A DNA stretch of 64,000 nucleotides, taken from positions 126,179 through 190,178 of the forward strand of contig DF239551.1 in NCBI GenBank assembly GCA_000507305.1, given 5' to 3'. Origin of the DNA: Breviolum minutum Mf 1.05b.01 (taxonomy: Eukaryota; Sar; Dinophyceae; Suessiales; Symbiodiniaceae). Position numbers and translations under genes: made by a program. Within the stretch, counting starts at the first letter, position 1; each line of letters begins with the position of its first letter. This document shows, piece by piece, positions 26,001 through 37,340 of the stretch. The notes under the pieces were generated by a model. That model saw only the letters and a list, made by a program, of their open reading frames with translations. It was not told the origin of the DNA and did not search any database.

Positions 26001-27321
26001 ACAAACTTTGCTCCAGCATCGTATTCACTCGTTCTTCGTGTTGCAATGGGAGATCCACTGGGCCATCGATGAACCTCGCGTAGTAAAACATGGATGTGAA
26101 GAGCGTGTCTCCTCCCATCACCTTTCTCTAGCACTTTCTTGCTCATTTCTTTCAATTCCAAAACCAATCGAAATATTCATGCAGCACTCTTGCACTGGAC
26201 TTTCTCTTTGGAAAAATTCTTTGATTTCAAATTTTTACCTTAACATCAACATCTTCAACAAAAATCTCATGGCATCAACAAGGAACACAAAGTCTGCAAA
26301 GTGGGCCGATTTCTGCCGCAGCCGTTCCAGCTTTGTTTCGAAGGTTGCCGCTGTTTGACACCGACCATGCAAGCATAAGATCCGCAACTTGGGGCGGAGC
26401 TGTGTGGCCATGCGGCACCAAGCAACACATGTGACAGGAAATGGATCGGTAGAAACTCATCCCAAAAGTAATCAAAAGTATGGGTTGCTGATCATAGAGT
26501 GGGTTGTAAGATGAGTTGCCCTTACCCCACCTTCAAATGTAAACTCTGAAGTTTTGCATCTACAAGGGCAAGACATAGAGAACAATACAGAGTTTCCGAA
26601 ATGTTGAAGTCTTTGGTGGATTTCCCACTGACCGACTCAAAGTCCCAGCTGAGTTTCACTTGGGAAGGGCCTCAAGGATCAATGAGATTTTGTGGTATCT
26701 CCCAGGATTTGAGGTTCGATTGCATCTATCTATTTAATTTTAACTTGAAGCACAAGAGAAAAATGGCTGGTGGAAAAAATGCCCTACATGTGTAAAATGT
26801 AAAATCATGTAAATTTGTTGCGATCTGGCAACTGAGATGGAGAAAGATTGCGGGGATGACATCAACAGCTGGAGAAAATTGTGTTTTGAGACGGAGGTCA
26901 GTTGCGGAATGATGTGCATTTCCTTCCCGAGGCATCCTAAGGATTGCCTGACCACTGCCGACATGTGAATTAATATGCCTTCCAAAAGAAATCCAAAGCT
27001 AGATGATGCAATTGCTAATCGAAGTGCAAACATATTCCTTCAAACGATTCAAATGCATGGTATGTAACTTTATCTACTTGATCTATATACCTCGTACTTC
27101 TCTGATAGCATTCGGAGAACACGGCTTTGAGCAGCAATTTCTAAAGGAACTAATTGCAAAGGAAAAACGGTCACATGGAGTGGCCTCACCTCGATTTCAC
27201 TCCACCTTATCACTTTGCGAAAGCCGTCTCAATAGATTCATACACCTGATGATGAGGTGGTAACATTGCCATCATGCAACTGCCCAACATGACCCATGAT
27301 GGCAATACCTGCACCCTGCAC
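23084..27321. other. Long stretch with no confident gene
   Basis: Short exon-like open segments exist (minus 23905-24020 with Gly/Ala-rich reading, plus 24823-24990), but none has both splice sites and family support. Low-level AT-rich DNA, no array, no transposon signature seen. Confidence 0.4.
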
Positions 27322-27435
27322 CTTTTTCGACCGCGTGGGGCTCTCACTCCGACTCTTGGATGATCGCGGGGAGTATCGATCGTATCGATCGTCCCTGGCT
27401 GCATCAAACTTGTGCTCCATCCCAGAGAGGTACTC
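27322..27435 (-). CDS. RS-type exon of coiled-coil gene
   Basis: 38 codons, phase 0 both ends, CCAAG|GAG to AAAAAG|GTGCAG. Reads EYLSGMEHKFDAARDD, then RYDRYSPRSSKSRSESPTRS, a short Arg/Ser-rich segment like those of splicing-linked proteins and a likely target of SR kinases. It joins the 27749-27901 exon in frame. Confidence 0.65.
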
Positions 27436-27748
27436 CTTGGCCAAGGCGAGTAGCCAAGTCAACAAAACAAAATGGATCAGGATTTGAGATCAAAATCCTT
27501 GGATCTTCGAGTTGAGATATGATGGTTTTGTGATCCCAAGGGGTTTTATGGCACCCCCCCAAAAACGAATGAAACCTAGGACCCTGAAAAAAACAAAAAA
27601 ACATGGGAGAAACATCAGGAAGCGTTCAAAAATGAAAACGAAACACCATGACACCATACTGTAGTGACACCACAAATTGAAAGCAGCCTATGTCTAAAAT
27701 TTTAGCCTTTTAACTTTTTAGGCACCAAATCTTCGCAACTCAGCCCAC

Positions 27749-27901
27749 CTGTAGGGAAGTGAGCAATTTCTGTTTCTGCTGCTCTGACTGCAGAAGTTGT
27801 TGTTTGGTCTTGCGCAGCTCTTGACTCAAGGATGCCTCAAGAAAGGTCAGTGATTCATTTCTTCCTTTCACCAGCTCCAAGTTTTTGGATAACGGAATTG
27901 T
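27749..27901 (-). CDS. Coiled-coil exon
   Basis: 51 codons, phase 0 at both ends, ending CTACAG|GTGGGC. Continuous heptad-like sequence such as LEASLSQELRKTKQQLLQSE. It has no ATG and is invisible to start-based ORF calling. Upstream partner is 28258-28370, downstream partner the RS exon. Confidence 0.68.
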
Positions 27902-28257
27902 CTTGTAAAACTTCCATCATGTTGAAGTTCTCCCTTAAGGCCTTGACATTGGTTCATCTGATATAATGACGAAATTTTCACGGCCCAAAAATCCCAAACA
28001 GGACTGGAAAACCCGTGATGTCAGGGGCCTCATCAGATCATGTGGGTTTCCGAGGGTTTTGCTGTTTAGAATGGACTGCAACGATATTTTGTGGGCACTT
28101 GAAGAATGGATTCCTAAACCTTGCCAAGGCCTTGGACTTGGTGATATTGACATGTAAAACTAGGATACCTAGGGATGACTAGATCAACTGCTTGGCCGTA
28201 TTTTGTGAATCCACCTGAATCAGCAGAATCTCCTCCCCCCCAAAAAAAACTCAGTGC

Positions 28258-28370
28258 CTGCACAGCATCTTTCTTGGCAGCTTGGGCTAAAATTTCTTCG
28301 TTTTGAAGTCGTAGCGCTTGCAGTTCAGCTTCCCGGTCCTGCGGAGCGAGCCGCAGCACGGAATCTTCAC
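28258..28370 (-). CDS. Coiled-coil exon
   Basis: GGGAG|GT start, GCAG|GC end (GC donor), phase 2 in and 0 out. Reads EDSVLRLAPQDREAELQAL, then RLQNEEILAQAAKK: amphipathic helix. A possible 19-nt microexon at 28549-28567 (VLKQLR) would supply the missing phase from the exon at 28787. Confidence 0.65.
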
Positions 28371-28786
28371 CTCCCACCCAGTCATTTGGGGGGTGTCATT
28401 CTGGAGTGTTTCTTTTTCTCAGCCCTCACGTTTAGACATTTTTGCTGGTTCTTGGATGGGATTTGGGATTTATGATTTTCACTCTTTATTTCTACATGGA
28501 CCGGTCTGAAACCATTTTTGGCACACCGCGACGTCCTGAAATTGTTGCTTCGCAGTTGCTTCAAGACCTTAGCAGCTAGGCGCGCACTACGGCATACAAC
28601 GGCATGGAGGTTTGATCCCATTTTGCCAACTGTTGGATGATGAGTTGCAAAACAGAAAAGTTGCAAAACGGAACCTCTGGAATCTGTGTGAAAATAGAAA
28701 TTCCCCCCCAATATTTTGCCCTAGTCGGCTTCTGCATTGCTACCAAAAAACCTGACAGCAAAATGCCCCCTGCCCCTGCAACTTGC

Positions 28787-28868
28787 AGTCATGAGACGTT
28801 TGGCAGTGACCAACTGGGCCTTTTGCTCAACTTCAAGCCTTGATTTTGAGACGTTCAATTCCCTCAAC
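28787..28868 (-). CDS. Coiled-coil exon
   Basis: 82 nt between GTAG|GT and ATGACT|GCAAGT, a canonical GC donor. Reads LRELNVSKSRLEVEQKAQ, then LVTAKRLMT. Joins the 30642-30730 exon through a Glu codon split GA|G, giving KERELREL across the junction. Confidence 0.68.
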
Positions 28869-30641
28869 CTACGGATCTATGTGAGACAAAAAAACACGGC
28901 CTTACTTTCCATTAAATACTGCTTGTTGAATAGGGATCTTTATGATAATCCCTGTATAACAGGGTATCTGATACAACCCCCTACTGTATACTGTACACCC
29001 TAAACTTTCGCATTGCTCATTTCAAGGACCAACCTTCTAACAAACTCTTTTCACGTCATTGATCTTGTGAGACCTGGATACATGGGGGCATGGAGTCTCA
29101 AAGAAAGAACCTTCGGACAGGAGGTTCGTTAACCTAACACGTCTGTGACGTGAAATGTGCAAGCTGTATCTCATAATACAGTGGTACGTACGTCCATGTA
29201 TGTCTGGGGTATGACCAACCCAATCACAGGTAACTGATGAGTACCTAGGCCTACCAGTCCTCATGCTCGTCTTCTGCGTTCTGCCATACCAGTTCGAAGT
29301 AAGCATGTCTTCGGAGCATCACATGCATGACTCGTACGATCACCATGCTTGCCAACTGACTTGCATGGCTACGGCTGCGTGTTGCAGTCGAAACATCCAA
29401 TCCAGAAAGATATCTCCCAGGGTTGAAAGTGTGTGGATCTCATAAGCGTCCAATCAAATGGCATAGGTGAAACAAGTATCATGCATGAAAGATTTAATCT
29501 CAAATCAATGTTATCAAGCTTCATCCAAGTGAATATACCACTAATCACTAAACACATCTACTCACTCACACATCATGGCCAGTGTGATTCTTTTTTGCCG
29601 GACTCCTACAGTTGATTCATCAGACCTAAGAGAGCCTAACTGTTCTGGGGGTGATTCCATGTGATTTCTAGCTGTTAAGCAGTGTTTTGTATCAAATTAC
29701 CAAGGGATTTTGTGATTTTGTTGTGGTGAGAAAGTCAACAAAAGGCCCTTTTCAAGCTCTATGTTCACATGTTCTCTCTGCCATCCAAGAAACTGTGAGA
29801 CATTGGCCTCCTCAGTGATGCGGATGGTTGCACCAGATGGTTCCCAACTTTACATATTTTTCGCGGGCGATGAAAACTTGACTTCCACAACACACACCAA
29901 TCCTGGATAAGTACTCAGAAAACCCGAATGCTGTGATGCTTTAACATCGCAATCGCAGATGTACATCCAAAATGTTCATCAACTTTCCCAATAGATCTAC
30001 AGATACCAAGCGCAAGAAAAAGTCAACCAGTGGCTTGTTCAGGGGTTGATTATGTGGCTGATATTGATGCTACATGATGCTCCCAAGTATCTTTGTCTTA
30101 AAGCTTAAAACCTCAAATCCATTCCAAAGACTTGGACTCAAATATGCCGGACCCACTCATAGGTATGTTTTGAATTGTTTTCTTGGTTCTCTCTAGTGAA
30201 TCTAGTGTTCATGTTACTGTATAAAACAAGGACATCGTTGCACATCTCTTCTGGGACTGTTCTTGTTTGAACGCCACTGTGGTGTTGGTTGGTCGCTGGA
30301 TCTTCTAACCCAAGAGTCTTGGAGCTTTGGTTGCAAATGTGAGAGGTACGTTCAAAGTCTTACTGTACTATGCCCTAGCCTATTCAAACGTACTTTCAAT
30401 CAGGTTTTCCAACAATAGCACCTTCCGACCATGTCATCAACACTTCCATTTGTTCATCCCCCCTTACTTTCGAAGCTCCTTAGCTATTCTGCCCCGTGCC
30501 TCTCCAAACAACTTATAGATACCTCCAAAAAAAAAGCTTTTAAAGGGGTGAAGTCTGCTCTAGGTGACATAATGAACATTCTTACTTTCGTCTATCAATC
30601 ATTGAGTAACAGAACTAGTGATGCTCATTCCTTGCCAAGGC
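28869..30641. other. Intron of coiled-coil gene
   Basis: No coding segment or array seen inside. Sequence is AT-rich with scattered short homopolymers. Confidence 0.5.
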
Positions 30642-30730
30642 TCTCGTTCCTTCAGCTTTCTGCAACTGGCACGTGAAGCAGCCAATTGCTCACTCAAGGC
30701 CTGCTCGCGCTCTCGCAGGCGACGTACCTC
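30642..30730 (-). CDS. Coiled-coil exon, most 5' seen
   Basis: Phase 0 start at TTGCAG|GAG, ends CGAGA|GCC (GC donor, phase 2). Reads EVRRLREREQALSEQLAAS, then RASCRKLKER, a highly charged helix. The intron to the next exon is 1773 nt. The protein is unrecognised: coiled coil followed by an RS segment, possibly a structural or RNA-processing protein. Confidence 0.66.
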
Positions 30731-31004
30731 CTGCAAGGCCAAGTTTCAAGTCTCACAAGGGAACCAATTCAAGTCGTCCTGGACTTCCATTCAAAATATA
30801 ATCAAATATATGATATATCAAGTTGAACCCGTTTCCAGCGATGATCTATTGACAAAATAAGAAAGTGCAAGGGAGCAAGCCACCACTTTTTCATGTCACA
30901 GCTTTTTTTAAAGGTCGCAGGCAAGAGTAGCTTTCAAGTAACTGTACATCTGCGATGTTCTTCACAATGCGTTTTTTTCATTTGAAATACAAAACCTCAC
31001 GGGT

Positions 31005-32042
31005 TCAAATTAATTCCTTGACAGCCTCTTCCACTTCCTTGAGGGAATGTTTCATCAAGATGCTGAGCTTTCCTATCACCATGGGCGCACCATTGGCAAA
31101 AGCCTGTGTAAAACGCTCCGTGACGGTGTCCTCATCGAAACCCAGCAGGAACATCCCATTGATCCACAAAATCACGTCACCGGCATGTAGATCTTTCTGT
31201 CCAGGTCTCCGATCTACTTGGTCCACAGCATAGCCCAGCTTCACCCACCGCAGCTCCAGGCCCGCCCCAGAACCGATCTCCACAGAAAGGTAGCCTTTCC
31301 GTAGGGAATCTAAAACAACCGTGTCTGACTCCTCATCCTCAGAATCTACCGGCAACAAACGGTATTTATCGCCTCCCAAAGCTTCCAAGGGAAGGGTCTC
31401 CTCAAAATCATCTTCCAGGTGTTTGATACGAATTCCTGCATCTGTAACGTTTAACACCTTGGCGATGTAGGTCCCTTGCCATTTACCCACCAAGACCTGG
31501 ACCGAGACCTTTTGTCCAGGAAGTTCCGCCTTAGCTGTTTTCAACTTCAAATCTTGCAGGATGATCTCCCATTTTGATTCGATCTCTTTCAGAGTCTTCA
31601 CCTTGTTTTGTTCACACCATTCCATGACATCTTCCAAATATCCCTCTAGATCCTTCTCTTCCAGCCATTCTTCCAAACCTGAAATCTTGCCAACTATACC
31701 GGCACCGGAGTCATGAACCTCTGGAGCATCTGTATGATCGACTTGCAGCTCATGCTCAATGTCATGCCAGTTCTCCTGCACCTCTTCCAGCAAAACGGCA
31801 CCATTTTCTTCACACCAGCGAATCACTTGATCCCACTGGCCTTCCCATCCAATCTCTTTCAACCACTGACGTAGCCCAGGAATCTCAGCACTGCATGCAG
31901 AGGCAGTCATCTTTGGAACTGCCGCACATTCATCTTTAAAGTATGTTTCGATTTCCCCTTTGCTGTATATCCCCTTATACTTCTGCAGCATCTCCTGCAA
32001 TGTCTGCGTCTTACCATCATATGGATCGTTGCGTCGCTCCAT
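31005..32042 (-). CDS. Intronless protein with duplicated helical module, Tudor-like segment and PDZ-like domain
   Basis: The ATG at 32042 gives 345 residues; the frame stays open a little upstream to a TTG. Order: short N-terminal helix (TLQEMLQKYKGIYSKGEIE); two copies of a roughly 48-residue helical module, IPGLRQWLKEIGWEGQ... and ISGLEEWLEEKDLEGY..., each with WCEE/WCEQ, SAM-like in pattern; a strand-rich Tudor/KOW-like segment (VSVQVLVGKWQGTYIAKV) with an acidic patch; and a PDZ-like C-terminus (GYLSVEIGSG, LHAGDVILWINGMFLLGF). It is probably a cytosolic scaffold. It is the longest uninterrupted host coding sequence here; lack of introns in so intron-rich a region suggests a retrocopy that stayed functional. 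A CTGTAG acceptor about 36 nt before the ATG could serve trans-splicing. Confidence 0.82.
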   Translation of the reverse strand: MERRNDPYDGKTQTLQEMLQKYKGIYSKGEIETYFKDECAAVPKMTASACSAEIPGLRQWLKEIGWEGQWDQVIRWCEENGAVLLEEVQENWHDIEHELQVDHTDAPEVHDSGAGIVGKISGLEEWLEEKDLEGYLEDVMEWCEQNKVKTLKEIESKWEIILQDLKLKTAKAELPGQKVSVQVLVGKWQGTYIAKVLNVTDAGIRIKHLEDDFEETLPLEALGGDKYRLLPVDSEDEESDTVVLDSLRKGYLSVEIGSGAGLELRWVKLGYAVDQVDRRPGQKDLHAGDVILWINGMFLLGFDEDTVTERFTQAFANGAPMVIGKLSILMKHSLKEVEEAVKELI

Positions 32043-33236
32043 GGCAGCTTGGGTAAACAACAAATTGGTGCTGGTCTACAGGGCGAAATCTCTGTGGGTG
32101 AGTCAAGCAATGTACTCAAGCAGTTTTTTGTAGAAAAATATCAGTTGTAAGACTGGTGTACTGTAGAGAAATATTACGTGCAGGAAAAAAGGCTCAGCAC
32201 GTGCTTGCGCCATTGTATGAAATTCGGCTCGGGTCTGCCAATGGCAACACAAGGCGTACAAGAATGGTAGACTTTTTGCAAACCCCAAAGCACAAGTCAA
32301 ACCACCCCCATGAAACATCTATAAAGATCGCTCCAAACTAAGCACCAAGTCGTTCCATGCGAACCGTTCCACACACGAAACACCCGCACTCATCATTGAC
32401 TTCTGATCCTATCTGACAAGAGCTAGTTGCCCTGCAGGAGGTGCCATACTAATCCTACTGGCACTGCATTGCAACAAGCTCATGGACTCACCAATCAAAC
32501 CATCATTGAAAAAAACAACTTATATAAAACCAGTCTCAACAAACATGCACCAACATGTTACAGTGCCTCTAATACAAGTTTGACCCCAAGCTACCACTTT
32601 TACTAAGATCCCGAGATCCCCTCCCACAACTCCAGAACCATATTCAAGACTAATTGCTGGGATCCCAATGGCAGAAAAACTGAAAAAATACTTGAAAATT
32701 ATCAAAAATCCTTTCTCCATCTTTCAGCCTCCTACCGCACCTGTTCTTCATTCAACAAGGCTTTAGCGAGCTCTTGTTGTTCATGCAAAGCCAAGGATCC
32801 GCTGGGTGCGGATCCGTGTGGGTGCCCTGCGGCTGGCGTTTGGAAGGTAGGTTTTCAGATGTTTAACCATATGTTTTCCATGAATTCCCATGGTCATTCT
32901 TGCAAAAATGCCAGTACTACCATTTGGTTTAAGGTCACACCCAAAAAAATCCCTGTTTTTTTTTCGGTGGAAACCCGAAAAAACCCACACCTTTGCTTCG
33001 TTGAAGCTCATCCACCTCTCAGGCCCCGATATGAAGGATCTTTCAACCACTTTCATGGCCTTTTTTTTTAAGGCTGTTTATTTAAAAACCATTCCCAAGG
33101 AGGACAGATTGTCAAAGATAAACGCACAATAACGTGTATTTATATAAATATATATTTATATATACGATGACTTACAATTGACAATCAATATTACAACAAA
33201 TTGTTTAAAAAAACACAGCTAACATCACTGGCCTAC
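32043..33236. other. Intergenic or intron DNA
   Basis: No supported gene. Contains short A and T runs around 32510 and 33061 and a TATA-rich patch at 33136-33165. Confidence 0.4.
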
Positions 33237-33344
33237 CTGTTGTGCAAGGCGTTTGCACTCCACATCACAGCCCCATACAGCTGCCAGTGCGTTCATGGCA
33301 GCTTCGGCCAAGCGCAACAGGGCAGGGTTGACATGTGGCGTCAA
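33237..33344 (-). CDS. Exon of unrecognised gene
   Basis: Exactly 36 codons, phase 0 at both ends, CCACAG|TTG to CAACAG|GTAGGC. Reads LTPHVNPALLRLAEAAMNAL, then AAVWGCDVECKRLAQQ, a helical hydrophobic segment. Strong coding character and clean splice sites; no family recognised. Confidence 0.68.
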
Positions 33345-33814
33345 CTGTGGTGGCAAAGGCCACGGTTGGTGACGTGCCACTGATGCAACCAGCTCCTTTC
33401 AATGTCATTTTCATCAAGGAGCAAAAGGCAAAAGAGATGCATTGGGGCGGGGAGAAGCGTTGAATAGGTCGAGAACTCTTTCTTGATGCACCAATGTGCA
33501 TGTTTTTTTTCAGCCCTTCCATTTAGAGCTCAACTTCCAAATGATTGGCAGGTGTTGGAGAAATCCATGTAAATTCTGGATAGCTGCAAAGTTCTTTTGT
33601 GCAAAATGGACCATCTCAAGTCCACCCCTTGGAGTCCTCTGACCACCGCTCCCAGCTCAAGCAAAAGACCTCCTGTGAGCAACTGCTGAGGCCAAGTTTC
33701 TGAGAGTTGCATAGACTTCTCTCTTTTCCAAACAGGATATTTCGAATACACCTCCAAAGTTTCATTTGGCTGAAAATGTTGGTCTCCGAATGATCCGAAT
33801 GCATCTGTGATGGC

Positions 33815-33892
33815 CTTTTGGTTTCAGTCAATTGGGTTTCATCTTCACTGAAGTGAACGTAGATTTCGCCTTGTTCATCGTCCTCATCACGG
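33815..33892 (-). CDS. Acidic exon of unrecognised gene
   Basis: 78 nt between ATGCAG|CC and AAAAG|GCC (GC donor). Reads RDEDDEQGEIYVHFSEDE, then TQLTETK. It may belong with the exon at 33237, but a linking exon is missing. Confidence 0.5.
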
Positions 33893-35061
33893 CTGCATGT
33901 GGAATATGTTCGTCAAAAATCATACCACCGGTCCTCTACACTAGAACAATATGTATATAATCTCTCTCTCTCTCCAGCGCCCTCAATCCATGTCCCTATA
34001 TATATTTATATATTTGATGAAGTGTCTGCGCATGCGTTTTGTACGTAACAATACGTGCATGTGCATGTGCTTTGTTATATGTACGTGGGAATTACACCAT
34101 CTACTTTTAATTTATCAAGTAGCATCTGAATGTCACCATCCATGTCACCTCCAGATCTGCCGCTTCAGCAGCTGACTGTTGTCGCATTTGCTTTGGTGGC
34201 ATCGAGGAATATTCAGCTCCACACGGTCGATGGCGTTGTATATTTTTGATTTCGTTTTTTGAATTTTCACAAAAAGGGCCTGGCCTGTTGACTTGTTGAT
34301 GTTCAATAGTTTTGATATGTTTTGATTGATGATGTTTGTTTTGTTGGAACGATTGAAACCCCTCCCGGCACGTTTAAGAAATGCATGTGGGTGGGGTTGT
34401 TAACATATTTTATCACTGCGTCTGTCCTCCATTATGGTTCAGGCTTGAAGTTGCTCCAATCTTGCAAGCAGCTAAGCTAGGCAAGAAATCATCAGGGCCA
34501 CAGGCTATGGGAAATGAGAGAGTGAGGATCAATGTCAAACGGTGGTTGCACAGTTCACCTCCGCATTCATAAGGGACCCATAAGTAGGGGCTGTTTCCTT
34601 GAGTTTATTCCATTTTATAAGGCTTCAAACATATACTGCATATACTTCTGAGAGTACACCAATCGTAATCAGAGTGTCTGCCTATCAATGGTCCATATGG
34701 TCCATATGTGCTTAGAAAGGGGGTCCCCGTTCTCCATTTGTGAATCTCAATGCCCTTTTTTTTTCACGGCGCAAAAGGAAATTTCCAAAAGGAAGCTGCC
34801 CTTGCTCCATCGCCACACTCCCTCACATTCTTGAGTCAAAATGGTGATTGAATCAAACCTGGCAAACATCGGGACGACATACTAAAGAAAGAACCATGTT
34901 GGACTTCCTTTGTGATGAATTGGATGGCGGATGGCTATGTACAGCCGTTCGCAAGTCGCCAAAAATCACAACAAGCATATTGAGGGAAAGCGTAGCTTTC
35001 AACTGCTACACATCGGGTGAAACCTGTCGAGGCCGAGGCCGAGGCCGAGGCCGGAACCTAC
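33893..35061. other. Non-coding stretch
   Basis: TA-rich and CT-rich runs near 33960-34015, then mixed sequence. No gene supported. The GC-rich GAGGCC repeat begins at its right edge. Confidence 0.4.
35030..35052. repeat. (GAGGCC)n short tandem
   Basis: Nearly four GAGGCC units next to the donor of the exon at 35062-35148. Confidence 0.8.
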
Positions 35062-35148
35062 CGCTCAGTGGCAAGTCCAACTGCCATTTCAGCGTCGTGC
35101 TGCGTGTGCGGATCATCTTTTGCCTTTTGTAGCCTTCGCTTGTGCAGC
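35062..35148 (-). CDS. Basic exon of unrecognised gene
   Basis: CCAAG|GC to GAGCG|GTAGGT. Reads LHKRRLQKAKDDPHTQHD, then AEMAVGLATE. 87 nt with consistent phase (2 in, 2 out). No family recognised. Confidence 0.5.
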
Positions 35149-35468
35149 CTTGGCTGCCCGAAAATACGCTGGTACACATGCATGCGAACAAATCATGTAT
35201 TTTCATGTATCTTCATCATTGCTTTATCTAGAATGAGATCTATTGAGGTTTTCTAGTCATGCAGGAGTTTCTTGTATCTAGCCCCTCTATCTGTCCATCT
35301 GTCCATCGGTCTATCTATCTGCCTCAATGCCTATCTCTCTATCTTTTTGAGTCTATTCTATTCTGTACTAGTTCTTCCCTGTTCTGAATAAATTCCATTC
35401 TATTCCAATATTCTCTTCTATTTTGACTTTCCAACTTCACACCTCTTCCACTCCTGAATCTGACGATC

Positions 35469-35548
35469 TCATCCCACTTGTGACCGCCCAAGGTGCTTGG
35501 AGCGTTCGTGCTTTTGCTTCACTTCATCCGACTCAAAGTATCGGTTGC
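35469..35548 (-). CDS. C-terminal exon of unrecognised gene
   Basis: Starts TGGAG|GC and ends at a TGA; reads NRYFESDEVKQKHERSKH, then LGRSQVG. The frame is open upstream as well (to 35678), so the exon may be longer. Charged tail, no family recognised. Confidence 0.4.
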
Positions 35549-35713
35549 CTCCATGGATGGATGATCGGATGAGGTAAGTCTTGTCGCTGATTGAGTCAAA
35601 GTCATGTTTGATAAAATGGCCCATAAACATCGGTTTAAACTTGAAAAACATGTCCATGATGTAAGGATGATATATCAAAGTAACATGAAATTATAAAATA
35701 AATTGATGTATTG

Positions 35714-35763
35714 TTTATAATCAGATATAATCAGATATAATCAGATATAATCAGATATAATCT
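35714..35763. repeat. TCAGATATAA decamer tandem
   Basis: Four perfect TCAGATATAA units at 35721-35760 with partial units on both sides, in AT-rich DNA. Confidence 0.85.
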
Positions 35764-37190
35764 GCAAAAGTGGAAACCCATAAAATTTCCGAAGATCGAA
35801 GCTTGAAATTTGACTTCGTTTCATCTGCCAAGATGCAAGCGATGCAATAGAATTGACCCATGCCAGGCCTCAGGTGTCACAACTGATCTATCAACTTTTC
35901 ATCATCCTTCAAATCAAACGGGACTGCCTAACTAAGACTTAGACAATATCATATATATGTGTATATATGTACAAACAAATATATTCTTTATACATATATG
36001 TGTATATTTAAATATATGTACATGTATATATACATATTTGTGTGTATATTGGAATGATTATATGCAATATTTTTTGGCGCCCATTTTATATATTTATATA
36101 CCTGATGTGTGTGTGTGTGTTGTATTTATCGCTGTATCCCTCTCGCTTCTCGCACGATGCCGGTGGAATACCATGGATAGTGAAAATGAGAAGGGGACCC
36201 AACATGACCCAACCACTAAAAAATGAACCAACGGCATCTAACGGCTATTGTTTGAAATGCGTGCATGGGGGGATAATTTCGTATGTAAGCATGTCCCCCT
36301 CTCTCTGTCGGGCATGGCTCCTCACCGTTTGCATGTCTAAACCCGTCTACGGCTCATACACATATACAGTATCACCTATTCCCACAACCGCCAGAACCAA
36401 AGGCATTGTCAACTACGGGCTTGGCCAATTGAATTGGTGATGAAAGGAGTTAAGGCTTCATACCACTAGTCACAAGCCAGCTGCAAGACTGAAGCAACGC
36501 GATGCACCATTGATATCCAAAAACCATCGACAATAATAGTTGACAAGAACAGTTGTTGGATGATTGTTACATGATCAATGAAATTGCAAGAACACGACCG
36601 GCCACAAGTGACATGATGCGCATATGCTGTCTTGGCGTTCTAGAGTCAAATGCTTCGAGCCAAGCAACAGATCCTCATCTCGAGGCATGGTTCCAGGCTG
36701 AAAATGTTGCGGTGTCTGGGCCAGGTGCAACTTTTGAGCTTTATACACGGGGGGGCTTGGACCAGGGTGGCATGCAAAGATGATTGCATCAACAAGGCCG
36801 GAGTTTCTTGCAATCAACGCAGTCTTAGTAAACTGCCATGAGCTTCAAAATGATTCAAAATGTTGCTTCGGAAGCAGCTGCTAAATCCCTTGATCTCAGT
36901 TTCTGATATCCTAAGTCCAGCGTACAAAGACCACGAAGAATGAGTTATTCCTCCTTTCAAGTTTCTGAGGCATGATATGATGTGATGGCATAACGTGCAG
37001 CTGGTAGAAGAAAAAAAACATTGGAAAACAACGGCCGGGGACATTTTAACGAATCATTTCAACAAATTCCCCTGTAAAACTTGGGACATGCCAACTTGTA
37101 TGATTGAAAATCATCCCTCCCAACTTTGTGTTTCACTTATGACAATGGAGTTGGTGTTCCCAAATTAATTTGGTGTTCCCAAATCAATTT
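35764..37190. other. Non-coding, AT-rich
   Basis: TATATG-type runs at 35948-36090 and a (GT)n run at 36109-36121. Nothing coding that can be supported. Confidence 0.4.
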
Positions 37191-37194
37191 TTGG

Positions 37195-37340
37195 TGCCCA
37201 TTGCTTTGTGCGCCTTTAGATCTTCATGTACTTGGTCGATGTCTTTATTCCTCCGCTTCTTGGCAATGACTGAAGGCCTTGGGGCTGATGAAACATCCAG
37301 CGGGTGACAAATGACTTCGAACATGGAAGCAACATTCATC
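37195..37340 (-). CDS. Possible exon
   Basis: Open minus-strand segment ETLNCLMNVASMFEVICHPL, then DVSSAPRPSVIAKKRRNKDI and a charged end. Codon use looks coding, but the borders (TTGAG|ACC and AAA|GCAATG are candidates) are not fixed. Unrecognised. Confidence 0.4.
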
